Of a DNA stretch of 64,000 bases, positions 27,387 to 35,788 are shown piece by piece; positions within the stretch are counted from its first letter, which is position 1; the number at the start of each line of letters is the position of its first letter. Source of the DNA: Paenibacillus sp. MBLB1832 (lineage in GTDB: Bacteria > Bacillota > Bacilli > Paenibacillales > NBRC-103111). The notes beneath the pieces were generated by a model that worked only from the letters and a program-made list of their open reading frames with translations, was not told where the DNA came from and made no database searches. The stretch spans positions 1,569,001-1,633,000 of the forward strand of contig NZ_CP130319.1 in NCBI RefSeq assembly GCF_032271945.1. Reading direction: 5' to 3'. The position numbers and the translations under genes were made by a program.

Positions 27387-29573
27387 ATGGGTATAGAGCT
27401 GCTGCTGGAAAAGGCCGCCACCTATCTGAAAGAGAATGATTTGCAGAGGATTCGGGAGGCCTATGAATTCGCGGACGAAGCCCATCATGGCCAAGTGCGC
27501 AAATCAGGCGAGCCTTATATTTTGCATCCGCTCGCTGTTGCAGATATTTTGGTGAACATGCAGATGGATGTCACTTCGGTGATCGCAGCCCTTCTGCATG
27601 ATGTTGTTGAAGATACGACTGTTTCGCTTGAAACAGTTCTAGATAAATTCGGTAAAACGTGTGCGATGCTCGTTGATGGTTTGACGAAGTTGGAACGGAT
27701 TAAGTTCAAATCCAAGGAAGAGCAGCAGAACGAGAATTATCGTAAAATGTTCGTCGCCATGGCGCAGGACATAAGGGTTATTCTCATTAAGCTTGCCGAC
27801 CGTTTGCATAACATGCGCACGTTGAAATACCAATCGGAAGAAAGCCAACGCCGCATTGCGGAAGAAACGTTGGAAATTTTCTGTCCGATCGCGCATCGAT
27901 TAGGGATTTCTACGATCAAATGGGAAATGGAGGATATTGCCCTCCGCTATTTGAATCCGCAGCAATATTACCGAATCGTGAATTTGATGCAGAAGAAGCG
28001 GACAGAACGCGAGCAATACATCGAAGATGTCATTCATAGCATCAAAGAGAAATTAGATGAGATGGGCATTCAAGGGGATATTTCAGGGCGTCCGAAGCAT
28101 CTCTACAGTATATATAAGAAAATGAGCTCCCGCGGCAAGCAATTCAATGAGATTTATGATTTGATGGCATTGCGTGTGATCGTCGATGGCATTAAAGATT
28201 GCTATGCTTCTTTGGGTATCATTCATACGTTGTGGAAGCCGATGCCTGGCCGATTCAAGGACTACATTGCGATGCCGAAGCCGAACATGTATCAGTCGTT
28301 GCATACGACCGTGATCGGTCCTAAGGGTGAACCGCTTGAAGTTCAGATTCGGACGTGGGAAATGCACCGTACCTCCGAATTCGGGATTGCGGCGCACTGG
28401 GCATACAAAGAAGGCGGTACCATCGTGCCTTCGGGCACATTTGAAGACAAGATGAGCTGGTTCCGGGAAATTCTGGAGTTACAGCATGAAACTAGCGATG
28501 CTTCGGAGTTCATGGAATCCATGAAGATGGATTTCTTCTCTGATTTGGTATTCGTCTTTACGCCAAAAGGGGAAGTGATTGAGCTTCCAGCAGGCGCGGT
28601 TCCGTTGGATTTTGCTTATCGGATTCATACAGAAATCGGTAATCGTACCATCGGTGCCAAAGTAAATTCACGTATCGTTCCGCTTGATCATAAGCTCAAA
28701 ACGGGCGATATTATTGAAATTTTGACATCCAAGCATTCCTATGGACCAAGTCAGGACTGGATCAAAATTGCACAGTCCTCGCATGCTCGCAGTAAAATCA
28801 AGCAGTGGTTCAAGAAGGAAAAACGCGAAGAGAACGTTGAAAAAGGCAAGGATATGATTGAGCGCGAGTTGAAGCGCTTAGCCATTGATCCGCCAACTTT
28901 AATGAGCGATGATAAATTGCTCGAAGCAGCGAAAAAATACAATTTCAGCGATATTGAAGACATGCTGTCTGCCGTTGGTTTTGGCGGGATTACAGCGGCT
29001 CAGATCTGTACGAAACTGACGGAGAAGCTGCGCAAGGAAGCGGAAGAAGCTCAGGTTATTAAGCTGAGCAGCGAAGTGAAAGAGGTTAAAGCACCGCAAG
29101 CGACTGAACGGAAGAGCCGTCCAACGAATGGCGTACGTGTCAAAGGCGTCGACAACCTGCTTGTCCGTTTCGCGCGCTGCTGTAATCCAGTGCCAGGGGA
29201 TTTGATTATTGGCTATATTACGCGCGGGCGCGGTGTGTCTGTGCATCGTGCAGATTGCACGAACATTCCAACGACCATGGGTGAAGAAGATCGAGTCATT
29301 GAAGTGGATTGGGCGGAGGCCGTGGAATCGAATTTCAATGTGGAAATTGAGATTACTGGTCATGATCGCCGAGGTTTCTTGAATGAAGTGCTGCAAGCCG
29401 TTTCCGAGAGCAAGACGATGATTTCAGCAGTTTCAGGCCGTTCCGATAAGAACAAAATGGCGACGATTCATATGACCATTTTAATCAAAAATATCGATCA
29501 TCTGCAGTCTGTTGTTGAAAAAATCAAACGTGTCAAAGATGTGTATTCCGTGCAGCGGATTATGCAGAGCTAG
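27387..29573 (+). CDS. relA: Bifunctional (p)ppGpp synthetase/hydrolase
   Basis: A 728-residue long RelA/SpoT homologue. The hydrolase HD domain is intact (HDVVEDT near residue 71), as is the synthetase domain ([20 protein letters not shown] near 290), so it should both make and degrade (p)ppGpp. TGS, helical, zinc-finger (RCCNPVPGD) and C-terminal ACT domains follow. The start is uncertain: ATG 27387 begins MGIELLLEK, and in-frame ATGs at 27375 and 27351 exist, none with a strong ribosome site. It is followed by dtd after 26 bp, as in B. subtilis. Confidence 0.95.
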   Translation: MGIELLLEKAATYLKENDLQRIREAYEFADEAHHGQVRKSGEPYILHPLAVADILVNMQMDVTSVIAALLHDVVEDTTVSLETVLDKFGKTCAMLVDGLTKLERIKFKSKEEQQNENYRKMFVAMAQDIRVILIKLADRLHNMRTLKYQSEESQRRIAEETLEIFCPIAHRLGISTIKWEMEDIALRYLNPQQYYRIVNLMQKKRTEREQYIEDVIHSIKEKLDEMGIQGDISGRPKHLYSIYKKMSSRGKQFNEIYDLMALRVIVDGIKDCYASLGIIHTLWKPMPGRFKDYIAMPKPNMYQSLHTTVIGPKGEPLEVQIRTWEMHRTSEFGIAAHWAYKEGGTIVPSGTFEDKMSWFREILELQHETSDASEFMESMKMDFFSDLVFVFTPKGEVIELPAGAVPLDFAYRIHTEIGNRTIGAKVNSRIVPLDHKLKTGDIIEILTSKHSYGPSQDWIKIAQSSHARSKIKQWFKKEKREENVEKGKDMIERELKRLAIDPPTLMSDDKLLEAAKKYNFSDIEDMLSAVGFGGITAAQICTKLTEKLRKEAEEAQVIKLSSEVKEVKAPQATERKSRPTNGVRVKGVDNLLVRFARCCNPVPGDLIIGYITRGRGVSVHRADCTNIPTTMGEEDRVIEVDWAEAVESNFNVEIEITGHDRRGFLNEVLQAVSESKTMISAVSGRSDKNKMATIHMTILIKNIDHLQSVVEKIKRVKDVYSVQRIMQS

Positions 29574-29599
29574 CAAGAGGCAAGGAGATTCCGAAGATA

Positions 29600-30040
29600 A
29601 TGCGAGTAGTTGTTCAACGTTGTAAACGTGCTGAAGTGACTGTTGGTGGAGAGATCATTGGTCAGATCGGTCACGGACTTATGCTGCTAGTCGGCATTAC
29701 ACATGAAGATACAGAGCAGGATGCCAAGTACGTTGCGGATAAAGTCGCAGGATTGCGCATTTTTGAAGATGAGAGCGGCAAGATGAATCTCTCGGTTATG
29801 GAGACTGGCGGGAGCATTTTATCCGTGTCACAGTTCACCTTATACGGAGATTGCCGCAAAGGGAAACGCCCGAATTTCATGGCCGCCGCAAGGCCAGAAC
29901 TGGCAGAGCAGCTGTACAACCAATTCAACGAGCTGCTTAGAGCGCAGGGGTTGCATGTGGAGACAGGTGCTTTTGGCGAGATGATGGACGTTTCACTGAC
30001 GAATTGGGGACCTGTTACGCTCATTATCGACAGCAAATAA
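29600..30040 (+). CDS. dtd: D-aminoacyl-tRNA deacylase
   Basis: A 146-residue chirality proofreader that removes D-amino acids (and glycine) mischarged on tRNA. The two active-site motifs are intact: SQFTLYGD and the C-terminal NWGPVT, which contains the cross-subunit Gly-Pro pair. It is downstream of relA in a likely operon. Confidence 0.96.
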   Translation: MRVVVQRCKRAEVTVGGEIIGQIGHGLMLLVGITHEDTEQDAKYVADKVAGLRIFEDESGKMNLSVMETGGSILSVSQFTLYGDCRKGKRPNFMAAARPELAEQLYNQFNELLRAQGLHVETGAFGEMMDVSLTNWGPVTLIIDSK

Positions 30041-30114
30041 GCTGGGACGGGATAGTTACACCAACCACTGGTTATACTGAAAAGGTAGAATCTAGCGGTT
30101 AGGAGCATGTAGCT

Positions 30115-30288
30115 ATGCGTCAATCGATCAAGAACAAAGCCATGACAGCTCCGATGCAGCAATTGTTGCACAACTCGCTTGCCGAACGGATGAGTGGGAT
30201 CTCGCCATTTACTGATGTGGAGATCAGTGCAGAATTTACGTCGGATCAAGAGAAAATGCGGAGCATCCCCAAGAAATCGTATCGGTAG
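30115..30288 (+). CDS. Small hypothetical protein, 57 residues
   Basis: The frame begins MRQSIKNKAMTAPMQQ, ends RSIPKKSYR, and is basic and hydrophilic overall, with no membrane segment. TAGGAG lies ten bases before the ATG, and TATACT at 30073-30078 could be a -10 box. It fills most of the 400-bp gap between dtd and the FAD oxidoreductase gene. I recognise no family. The ribosome site and full use of the gap favour a real gene. Confidence 0.45.
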   Translation: MRQSIKNKAMTAPMQQLLHNSLAERMSGISPFTDVEISAEFTSDQEKMRSIPKKSYR

Positions 30289-30439
30289 TTCATAGAGCCA
30301 TGCAGGAGCGTCACGACGAGCCTGTGTGGTTTTATTTGTATATGCGTCATAATTTCCTCTACACGGGCAAATTGTGGTAAACTAGCCTATGGCATTATTG
30401 CTGGACAAGCAAGAGATAAGGTGGGTGCGTAGGAACGTC

Positions 30440-32383
30440 ATGGTAAAATCAAATCGTAATAACACTACATCCAAGGGTTGGCTTTGGCTAATGGTGACAT
30501 TGATTGTACTTACACTGTTGGCTGCAACGGCTGCGATGGTGTTCCAATACAATCATCACAAGAGCAAAGGACTTTCGGCGCATCAAGCGTTGGAGGAAGT
30601 CAAGTCTGTGAAAAAAATGAAGGACACCTATGACGTTATCGTTGTGGGGACCGATCCAGAAGGGATCGCAGCGGCTGTGTCCGCGGCACGAAATGGCTTA
30701 AGCACGTTGCTCGTCGACGGACGCAATCGTGAAATCTTCGGCGGATTAATGACGCTGGGTTGGATTAATTCTTTGGATATGAACTATTCGACTTCCAAGA
30801 ATTTATTAGGCAAAGACGATGTTTGGAACAAAGGCTATTTTTCGGAATGGTATGCGAAGCTCGAAGGGGATTCCTTCGATGTGAATACGGCAGCCAATGC
30901 CTTCTACGATTCCGTGAAAAATGAAAAAAATATTGATGTGATGATGAAAACGAAAAAAGTCGATCCTTTGCTCTCGAAGGATTTGAAAACCGTGCAAGGC
31001 GCTACGATCACACTAGAAGATGGCAGCACACAAGTCGTCAAAGCCGTATCGGTGATCGATGCGACACAAGATGGCGATTTCGCAGCGGCAGCAGGGGTGC
31101 CTTTTACAATGGGGCGTGAAGACCTCGGAGATCCGAACTCCAAAATGGCGGTGACTCTAGCGTTCCGACTGAAAAATTTCACACCCGAAGTGTGGAGTTT
31201 GATGGCGCAGCGTCTGAATGGGGATAACAACCCTGACACAGGTGTCAATGAGGTTAGCGTGTTTGGTTACGGAGAAATGAGTGCCTATCCGGCTATTAAT
31301 AAAGAACGGGCGAAGATGCGCGGCTTCAATATGGGCAGGCAAAATGATAACACGGTCCTCATCAATGCGCTGCAAATTTTCGGCGTAGATACATTTAATC
31401 CGAAGTCGGTACAAGAGGCTTTTGATATTGGGAAAAAAGAATTACCGAACATTGTCGCTTACATGAAAAAGACATTCCCTGAGTTTGCAACTGTTGAGCT
31501 GGATGGCTCTGCGCCTGAGCTTTACGTAAGGGAAACCCGTCACATGCAGGGCGAGTACCGCCTGAACATCGTGGATGTATGTTCCAACGCAGACCAATGG
31601 GATCGTATTGGATTCGGTTCCTATGCCGTGGATATTCAGCGGGTTTCGCCTACGGATTCAGGCAATGTGGTGTGCAAGCCTAAACAATATGCGATTCCGT
31701 TCCGCAGCCTCGTTCCACAGCAAATTGACGGTCTTCTGGTCGTTGGAAGAGCGGCAAGCTATGATACACTGCCTCACGGTAGCGCTCGCGTTATGCCGAC
31801 TGGCATGGCGGAGGGAGAAGCAGCAGGGGCTGCTGCGAGCTTAGCGAAATCCGAGAATAAGACATTCCGTCAGCTGTCCGCATCCAAAGAAAGTATAGCC
31901 AAGCTGCAGGCGCAGCTGAATAAGCAGGGCATGGAAATTCAGCCGATCACCGTTAAGGCGCAGCCATTTATGGAACATAAGGCGTATGAAGGCTTGAAAA
32001 CAGCATTAATGCTGGGCTTGGCCTCTGGTGCTTATACGAACAATTTTAAGTTAGATGAGGCAGCGAATCCGAAGCGGATGGTTAACCTCGTTGGCGGTGC
32101 GAAGAAGATGAAGCCGTCTGCCTTCCCAGGAGATGCGAATCAAGCGATCGTAAATATGACCGATTCGGACAAGAATGCACTGACCCTTGACCAAGCTAGC
32201 TACACGCTGGCGCAAGCGTTAGGCTACAAAGTTACAGCTGCCGAGGCACAAGCGAAGCTTATCGAGAGCAAGCTGTTAACGGCTGCAACAGTGAGCAGCA
32301 TAGCAGATAAACAGAAGTTAACGAACGGCGACACGTTCATGCTGCTCAGTGATGTGAAGATGGGGTTAACAGGGAAGCCGTAA
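30440..32383 (+). CDS. Membrane-anchored FAD-dependent oxidoreductase
   Basis: A 647-residue protein. It has an N-terminal membrane anchor (about residues 14-36, WLWLMVTLIVLTLLAA) followed by an FAD_oxidored-type flavoprotein domain starting YDVIVVGTDPEGIAAAVSAA. The dinucleotide loop reads G-T-D-P-E-G where the consensus is G-x-G-x-x-G, so the middle Gly is Asp. LYVRETRHMQGEYRL and GRAASYDTLPHGSARVMP are later family landmarks. The substrate is unknown, and the anchor places the domain outside the cytoplasm if the topology is N-in. The ATG at 30440 has GTAGGAACG upstream; an in-frame ATG at 30389 has no site. Confidence 0.75.
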   Translation: MVKSNRNNTTSKGWLWLMVTLIVLTLLAATAAMVFQYNHHKSKGLSAHQALEEVKSVKKMKDTYDVIVVGTDPEGIAAAVSAARNGLSTLLVDGRNREIFGGLMTLGWINSLDMNYSTSKNLLGKDDVWNKGYFSEWYAKLEGDSFDVNTAANAFYDSVKNEKNIDVMMKTKKVDPLLSKDLKTVQGATITLEDGSTQVVKAVSVIDATQDGDFAAAAGVPFTMGREDLGDPNSKMAVTLAFRLKNFTPEVWSLMAQRLNGDNNPDTGVNEVSVFGYGEMSAYPAINKERAKMRGFNMGRQNDNTVLINALQIFGVDTFNPKSVQEAFDIGKKELPNIVAYMKKTFPEFATVELDGSAPELYVRETRHMQGEYRLNIVDVCSNADQWDRIGFGSYAVDIQRVSPTDSGNVVCKPKQYAIPFRSLVPQQIDGLLVVGRAASYDTLPHGSARVMPTGMAEGEAAGAAASLAKSENKTFRQLSASKESIAKLQAQLNKQGMEIQPITVKAQPFMEHKAYEGLKTALMLGLASGAYTNNFKLDEAANPKRMVNLVGGAKKMKPSAFPGDANQAIVNMTDSDKNALTLDQASYTLAQALGYKVTAAEAQAKLIESKLLTAATVSSIADKQKLTNGDTFMLLSDVKMGLTGKP

Positions 32384-32392
32384 ACGCAATAG

Positions 32393-32440
32393 AGAGCCTT
32401 ATTGCCGCATAGGATGTGGCTGTAAGGCTCTTAGTTTGTT
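32393..32440 (+). terminator. Probable terminator after the FAD oxidoreductase
   Basis: AGAGCCTTA pairs with TAAGGCTCT around a loop with a GCCGCAT/GTGGC inner stem. The tail TTAGTTTGTT is only moderately T-rich. Confidence 0.6.
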
Positions 32441-32478
32441 GTTGGCAATGAGAGCGGGGATGATTGCGTTTACAAATC

Positions 32479-32784
32479 TTAGTCTTCGTCTGCTGGAGCC
32501 TCATCGGCGTCTTCGGCGTCGACTTCCTCAGCTTCGTCTTCTACGGCATCCGCATCGGCTTCTTCTTCTGCGGACTCTTCGCTTGCTTCCGCATCCTCAT
32601 CATCTTCCGCTTCGACATCGTCTTCATCAGCTGCTTCTTCTTCCGCTTCTTCAGCAGCGTCCGATTCTTCAATGGCCTCTTCTTCGGCTGCGTCTTCAGC
32701 TACTTCTTCTTGTTCTTCGGCTTCTTCAGAGAAAAGCACCACGAGATCTTGTCGTTCCTCTTGAAACTCGTTTTGTAGTGTCAT
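32479..32784 (-). CDS. Extremely acidic low-complexity protein
   Basis: A 101-residue frame. After about 20 ordinary residues (MTLQNEFQEERQDLVVLFSE) it consists almost entirely of Glu, Asp and Ala, with a few Ser and Val and no Lys. There is one Arg in the whole protein. TGGAGG lies eight bases before the ATG, which supports translation on this strand. The opposite strand is open as a Leu/Arg/Phe-rich frame, but that is a by-product of the GAA/GAC codons. No family is recognisable. Acidic proteins of this kind may bind cations or mimic nucleic acid, but nothing here shows which. Confidence 0.6.
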   Translation of the reverse strand: MTLQNEFQEERQDLVVLFSEEAEEQEEVAEDAAEEEAIEESDAAEEAEEEAADEDDVEAEDDEDAEASEESAEEEADADAVEDEAEEVDAEDADEAPADED

Positions 32785-32915
32785 TGTTACAGCCTCCAGA
32801 TGGGATATTCAAGGCCATTCGCCTTGTTGTACATGTATATGTGAAAACAACATGAATATACGAATGAAACCAAATGAAAATACGTGAAAATGAACGGAAA
32901 TCACATGTAATAAAC

Positions 32916-33029
32916 TTGTAATAAGGCGTTCATCTTCCTTTAATCTAAATGGGCTATACTAATAGTCGACCCCCTTTAAAATATAAACCTTTGAAAGCCT
33001 GCAGCTCTGTGCTGCAGGCTATTTTCTTT
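32916..33029 (+). ncRNA. Candidate short transcript with own promoter and terminator
   Basis: TTGTAA (32916-32921) and TTTAAT (32939-32944) are 17 bp apart. A perfect hairpin, AGCCTGCAG (32996-33004) with CTGCAGGCT (33012-33020), is followed by ATTTTCTTT. No reading frame of note lies between, so a ~80-nt RNA is possible. The neighbouring stretch 32785-32915 is A-rich, with TGAAA repeated at about 10-11 bp intervals (for example 32836-32900), and holds nothing else recognisable. Confidence 0.3.
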
Positions 33030-33033
33030 CCAA

Positions 33034-33067
33034 AGAAAAACCGCCGCAGCCGTGTGACTGGGCGGTT
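33034..33067 (-). terminator. Terminator downstream of doxX (minus strand)
   Basis: On the minus strand AACCGCC (33067-33061) pairs with GGCGGTT (33045-33039), followed by TTTCTTT. It lies beyond repeat copy B, so that copy would be in the doxX 3' untranslated region. Confidence 0.65.
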
Positions 33068-33078
33068 CTTGTAACTTA

Positions 33079-33192
33079 CCACAATAGTAAGTATAAGTTT
33101 TCAAAATTCCCGAAAACTTCTTACTATTTGGCGATAAAACCTATCTCTAAACGCGGTCACTCATCACTGAATGGCTTCGATAGAGGTTTTCA
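33079..33192. repeat. Dispersed structured element, copy B
   Basis: Second copy of the element at 16650-16762. Here AATAGTAAG (33083-33091) pairs with CTTACTATT (33120-33128), and AGTTTTC (33096-33102) pairs with GAAAACT (33112-33118). Compared with copy A both arms of the outer stem have changed together. The conserved block GGCGATAAAACCTAT through CGATAGAGGTTTTC follows. The right end runs into the doxX stop codon (33190-33192), so the element supplies the end of that gene in this strain. Confidence 0.7.
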
Positions 33193-33582
33193 TAAAAGCG
33201 CGTCGATGGAGTAGTCGCCAGCGCCGATCAGAGCAACACCCAGCGCGACGATTAGCAAGGCCGCATTGTATTCATACCCGTTGGAAGTCACCCAATAGCC
33301 GTTTTTGCCGTGAACTTTCACAATGGCAATCAACATGGTAAGAATAATTAGCGCTGCGCCAACCTCCGTCCAAAGGCCAGCTGCGAACAACAAACCGCCA
33401 GCAACCTCGCTCAATCCTGCCGCCACTGCCATGAATACACCTGGTTTAATCCCAATTGATTCGAAGAAACCTCCAGTTCCTTTAGGGCCGTAACCCCCGA
33501 ACCAGCCAAATAGCTTCTGTGTGCCATGTGCTGCCATTGTTAACCCAATCACCAAACGAATAATCAGAAGTCCTAAAGCCAT
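33190..33582 (-). CDS. DoxX-family membrane protein
   Basis: A 130-residue protein with four membrane helices. It begins MALGLLIIRLVIGLTMAAHGTQKLFGWFGG, with the HGTQKLF signature of DoxX/CatD proteins. B. subtilis CatD is part of a catechol/quinone stress response controlled by YodB and CatR. Here the divergent HxlR-type regulator next door suggests an analogous regulated pair. GAGGAG lies eight bases before the ATG. Its stop codon falls at the edge of repeat copy B. Confidence 0.85.
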   Translation of the reverse strand: MALGLLIIRLVIGLTMAAHGTQKLFGWFGGYGPKGTGGFFESIGIKPGVFMAVAAGLSEVAGGLLFAAGLWTEVGAALIILTMLIAIVKVHGKNGYWVTSNGYEYNAALLIVALGVALIGAGDYSIDALL

Positions 33583-33618
33583 ACTAACATCTCCTCTTTA
33601 AATGATTTTTGTTTAACA

Positions 33619-33681
33619 ACTTACTTTATGTTAGTATATTATTACGAGTCACTTACTTTTGTCAAGCGACTATGCTAAAAT
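33619..33681. promoter_or_regulatory. Divergent doxX/hxlR control region with paired ACTTACTTT sites
   Basis: ACTTACTTT occurs at 33619-33627 and 33651-33659, 32 bp apart (about three helical turns). TTAGTATA lies between. The second copy overlaps TTACTT (33653-33658), which with the extended -10 TGCTAAAAT (33673-33681) forms a plausible promoter for the HxlR gene. Binding by the HxlR protein itself is an inference from position. Confidence 0.5.
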
Positions 33682-33738
33682 AGTTTTTGCAGAAGTGTCT
33701 GAACCAATCGTTCAAGCAAGAACTCGAAGGAGATGATT

Positions 33739-34053
33739 ATGATGGAAAACAACTACCAACTATGTCCCAAATTCGAGCATGCCTTCGAACTTCTCGGAAA
33801 GCGTTGGACAGGGCTAATCATTCATGTACTGTTAACGGGGCCCAAGCGGTTTAAAGATATTTCCGTATTAATTCCAAGTATGAGCGACCGCATGTTGTCC
33901 GAAAGGTTTAAAGAATTAGAGGCTGCCGATATTATCATTCGACATGTTTACCCTGAAACGCCCGTTCGCATTGAATATGAGTTAACGCCTAAGGGCAAAG
34001 GACTCCAATCTGTGATGGATGAAGTGCAGAAGTGGGCCGATTCCAACACCTAG
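33739..34053 (+). CDS. HxlR-family transcriptional regulator
   Basis: A 104-residue winged-helix repressor. The N-terminal Cys of this family is present in YQLCPKFEHAFELLGKRW. LIPSMSDRMLSERFKELEAADII is the recognition region and RIEYELTPKG the wing. YodB, CatR and HypR of this family sense quinones or disulfide stress through that Cys. It is divergent from doxX, its likely target. ATG 33739 is six bases after GAAGGAG; ATG 33733 would abut it and ATG 33742 is also possible. Confidence 0.88.
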   Translation: MMENNYQLCPKFEHAFELLGKRWTGLIIHVLLTGPKRFKDISVLIPSMSDRMLSERFKELEAADIIIRHVYPETPVRIEYELTPKGKGLQSVMDEVQKWADSNT

Positions 34054-34094
34054 CAGGAATAAATAAATTAACAGGATGAGTGGACGTCTATCTC

Positions 34095-34123
34095 TTGACT
34101 TTGCTCTTACCAATGTTTACAAT
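34095..34123 (+). promoter_or_regulatory. SigmaA promoter of the hisS-aspS T-box leader
   Basis: TTGACT (34095-34100) and TACAAT (34118-34123) are 17 bp apart. Confidence 0.85.
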
Positions 34124-34129
34124 AACCAT

Positions 34130-34445
34130 ATTGTATTGGATACGATGGTGATCCGTTGAAGGGACACAGTAATTCACCCCCACATCTACAGAGAAGGAAG
34201 TCCAGGCTGCAAGCTTCCTATGATGAGCGAATGAACAGACCTCCCCGAGGACAGGCTGGGAACGGTATATGCGAGTATACTTAGTAGCAGTTATGCGAGT
34301 AGCGGGCGTTAACCGCAAAGTGCAGAATGATGTGACTTGCTAGTTAAGTGTGCATGCCGTTCTGAATGTGGGTGGTACCACGGGTGAATTGATTAATTCA
34401 AATCTCTCGTCCCTGACGTTAGTCGGGGATGGGGGATTTTTTGCT
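34130..34445 (+). promoter_or_regulatory. T-box riboswitch of hisS-aspS
   Basis: A T-box leader of about 315 nt. AGTA (S-turn) is near 34168, the Stem I terminal loop GGCTGCAAG is at about 34205-34213, the T-box sequence GGGTGGTACCACGG lies at 34370-34383, and a terminator (CGTCCCTGAC...GTCGGGGATG, then TTTTTT) at about 34402-34443. By hand folding, GGGA/TCCC and TTCA/TGAA helices flank an internal loop whose 3' side reads CAGACC. The best specifier there is GAC (34238-34240), an Asp codon. Uncharged tRNA binding would favour antitermination and expression of both synthetases. Confidence 0.85.
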
Positions 34446-34478
34446 TTTTATTTTAGAAACAAAGGGAGGTTGCCTTAG

Positions 34479-35744
34479 ATGAGTATTCAAAAGCCAAAAG
34501 GGACACAGGATCTGCTTCCTGGCGAAGTGGAGAAATGGCAGTACTTGGAGAGTAAAGCAAGAGATTTATGCGCGCGGTTTAACTACAAGGAAATTCGTTC
34601 GCCAATTTTCGAAAGCACGGAGCTATTTTCGCGCGGCGTTGGGGAAACGACGGACATTGTCGAGAAAGAAATGTACACATTTCTAGATAAAGGTGACCGC
34701 AGCATGACGCTTCGCCCTGAAGGGACAGCGGGTGTTGTTCGGGCTTACGTAGAGAATAAGCTGTATGGGATTCCAGATTTGACGAAACTGTTCTATGTCG
34801 GACCGATGTTCCGTTATGAACAGCCGCAGGCTGGCCGTTACCGTCAGTTTCACCAGTTCGGGATTGAAGCTTTTGGATCCGTAGATCCGAGTATAGATGC
34901 GGAAGTCATCGCGCTGGGCTTTACGTTTTACAAAGAAATTGGACTCAAAGATGTTACGGTTGAAGTGAACTCGGTGGGTACACCTGCTGTTCGTACCGCT
35001 TACCGCGAGCAATTGCAAGCGTTCTTTGCACCTGTGAAAGATCAGCTTTGCAAGGACTGTCAATCTCGTTATGACCGCAACCCAATGAGGATCCTCGATT
35101 GCAAAATCGATCAAAAACACGGTGTCGGCGCGCCTGATATCTTGGAATTCCTGGATGAGGAGTGCAGTACGCACTTTGCTCAGGTCCAAGAGCACCTAAC
35201 AGCCATGGAAATTCCATATCGCATTAATCCGCGTCTTGTGCGCGGTCTAGATTACTACACGCACACCGCGTTTGAGTATAAAGCTGCAGGCATCGGTGCC
35301 ATCGACACGATCGGCGGCGGCGGACGTTACAACGGTCTTGTGGAGCAAATCGGCGGTCATGGGACAGATCAGCCAGGTGTAGGCTTGGGTCTTGGGCTGG
35401 AGCGCGTTCTGCTCGTCTTGCAAGCACAAGGTGTTGAGATTCCGAAGCCAGAGCCGCTGGATGTGTATTTGATTGGGCTTGGCGAAGCAGCAGAGAAAGA
35501 AGTGACGAAACTCCTTCACCAGTTGCGCGTACAAGGCTTGAAAGCGGAAAAAGACTACCAAGGCCGCAAAATGAAAGCTCAGATGAAGTCAGCGGATCGC
35601 TTCCAAGCGACGTTCGTCGCTATTCTAGGGGATTACGAGCTGGAACGCGGCGAAATCACCTTGAAGAAGATGGATACGGGTCACCAAATCACTGTAAGCC
35701 TAGTGGACCTTGCCTCACAAGCAGCAAAAACACTATTCCAATAG
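34479..35744 (+). CDS. hisS: Histidyl-tRNA synthetase
   Basis: The 421-residue class IIa synthetase charges tRNA-His. Motif 2 is [18 protein letters not shown], the His-specific loops [14 protein letters not shown] and [10 protein letters not shown] are present, and a C-terminal anticodon-binding domain follows (about residues 325-421). GGGAGG precedes the ATG. It is cotranscribed with aspS, 44 bp apart, behind a T-box. Confidence 0.97.
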   Translation: MSIQKPKGTQDLLPGEVEKWQYLESKARDLCARFNYKEIRSPIFESTELFSRGVGETTDIVEKEMYTFLDKGDRSMTLRPEGTAGVVRAYVENKLYGIPDLTKLFYVGPMFRYEQPQAGRYRQFHQFGIEAFGSVDPSIDAEVIALGFTFYKEIGLKDVTVEVNSVGTPAVRTAYREQLQAFFAPVKDQLCKDCQSRYDRNPMRILDCKIDQKHGVGAPDILEFLDEECSTHFAQVQEHLTAMEIPYRINPRLVRGLDYYTHTAFEYKAAGIGAIDTIGGGGRYNGLVEQIGGHGTDQPGVGLGLGLERVLLVLQAQGVEIPKPEPLDVYLIGLGEAAEKEVTKLLHQLRVQGLKAEKDYQGRKMKAQMKSADRFQATFVAILGDYELERGEITLKKMDTGHQITVSLVDLASQAAKTLFQ

Positions 35745-35788
35745 ATAGTCCTACGTTTACTAACATTTTGAAGGAGGCAATAATTATT

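Noticed and set aside
32436-32855. Leu/Arg/His-rich plus-strand frame opposite the acidic gene
   Set aside because: Its odd composition is the direct antisense of Glu/Asp/Ala codons. It has no good ribosome site, whereas the minus-strand frame has one.
33079-33192. Hammerhead ribozyme in the dispersed element (TGATGAG core-like string)
   Set aside because: The core requires CUGANGA with flanking stems and a GAAA; here the preceding base is wrong and the stems do not form.
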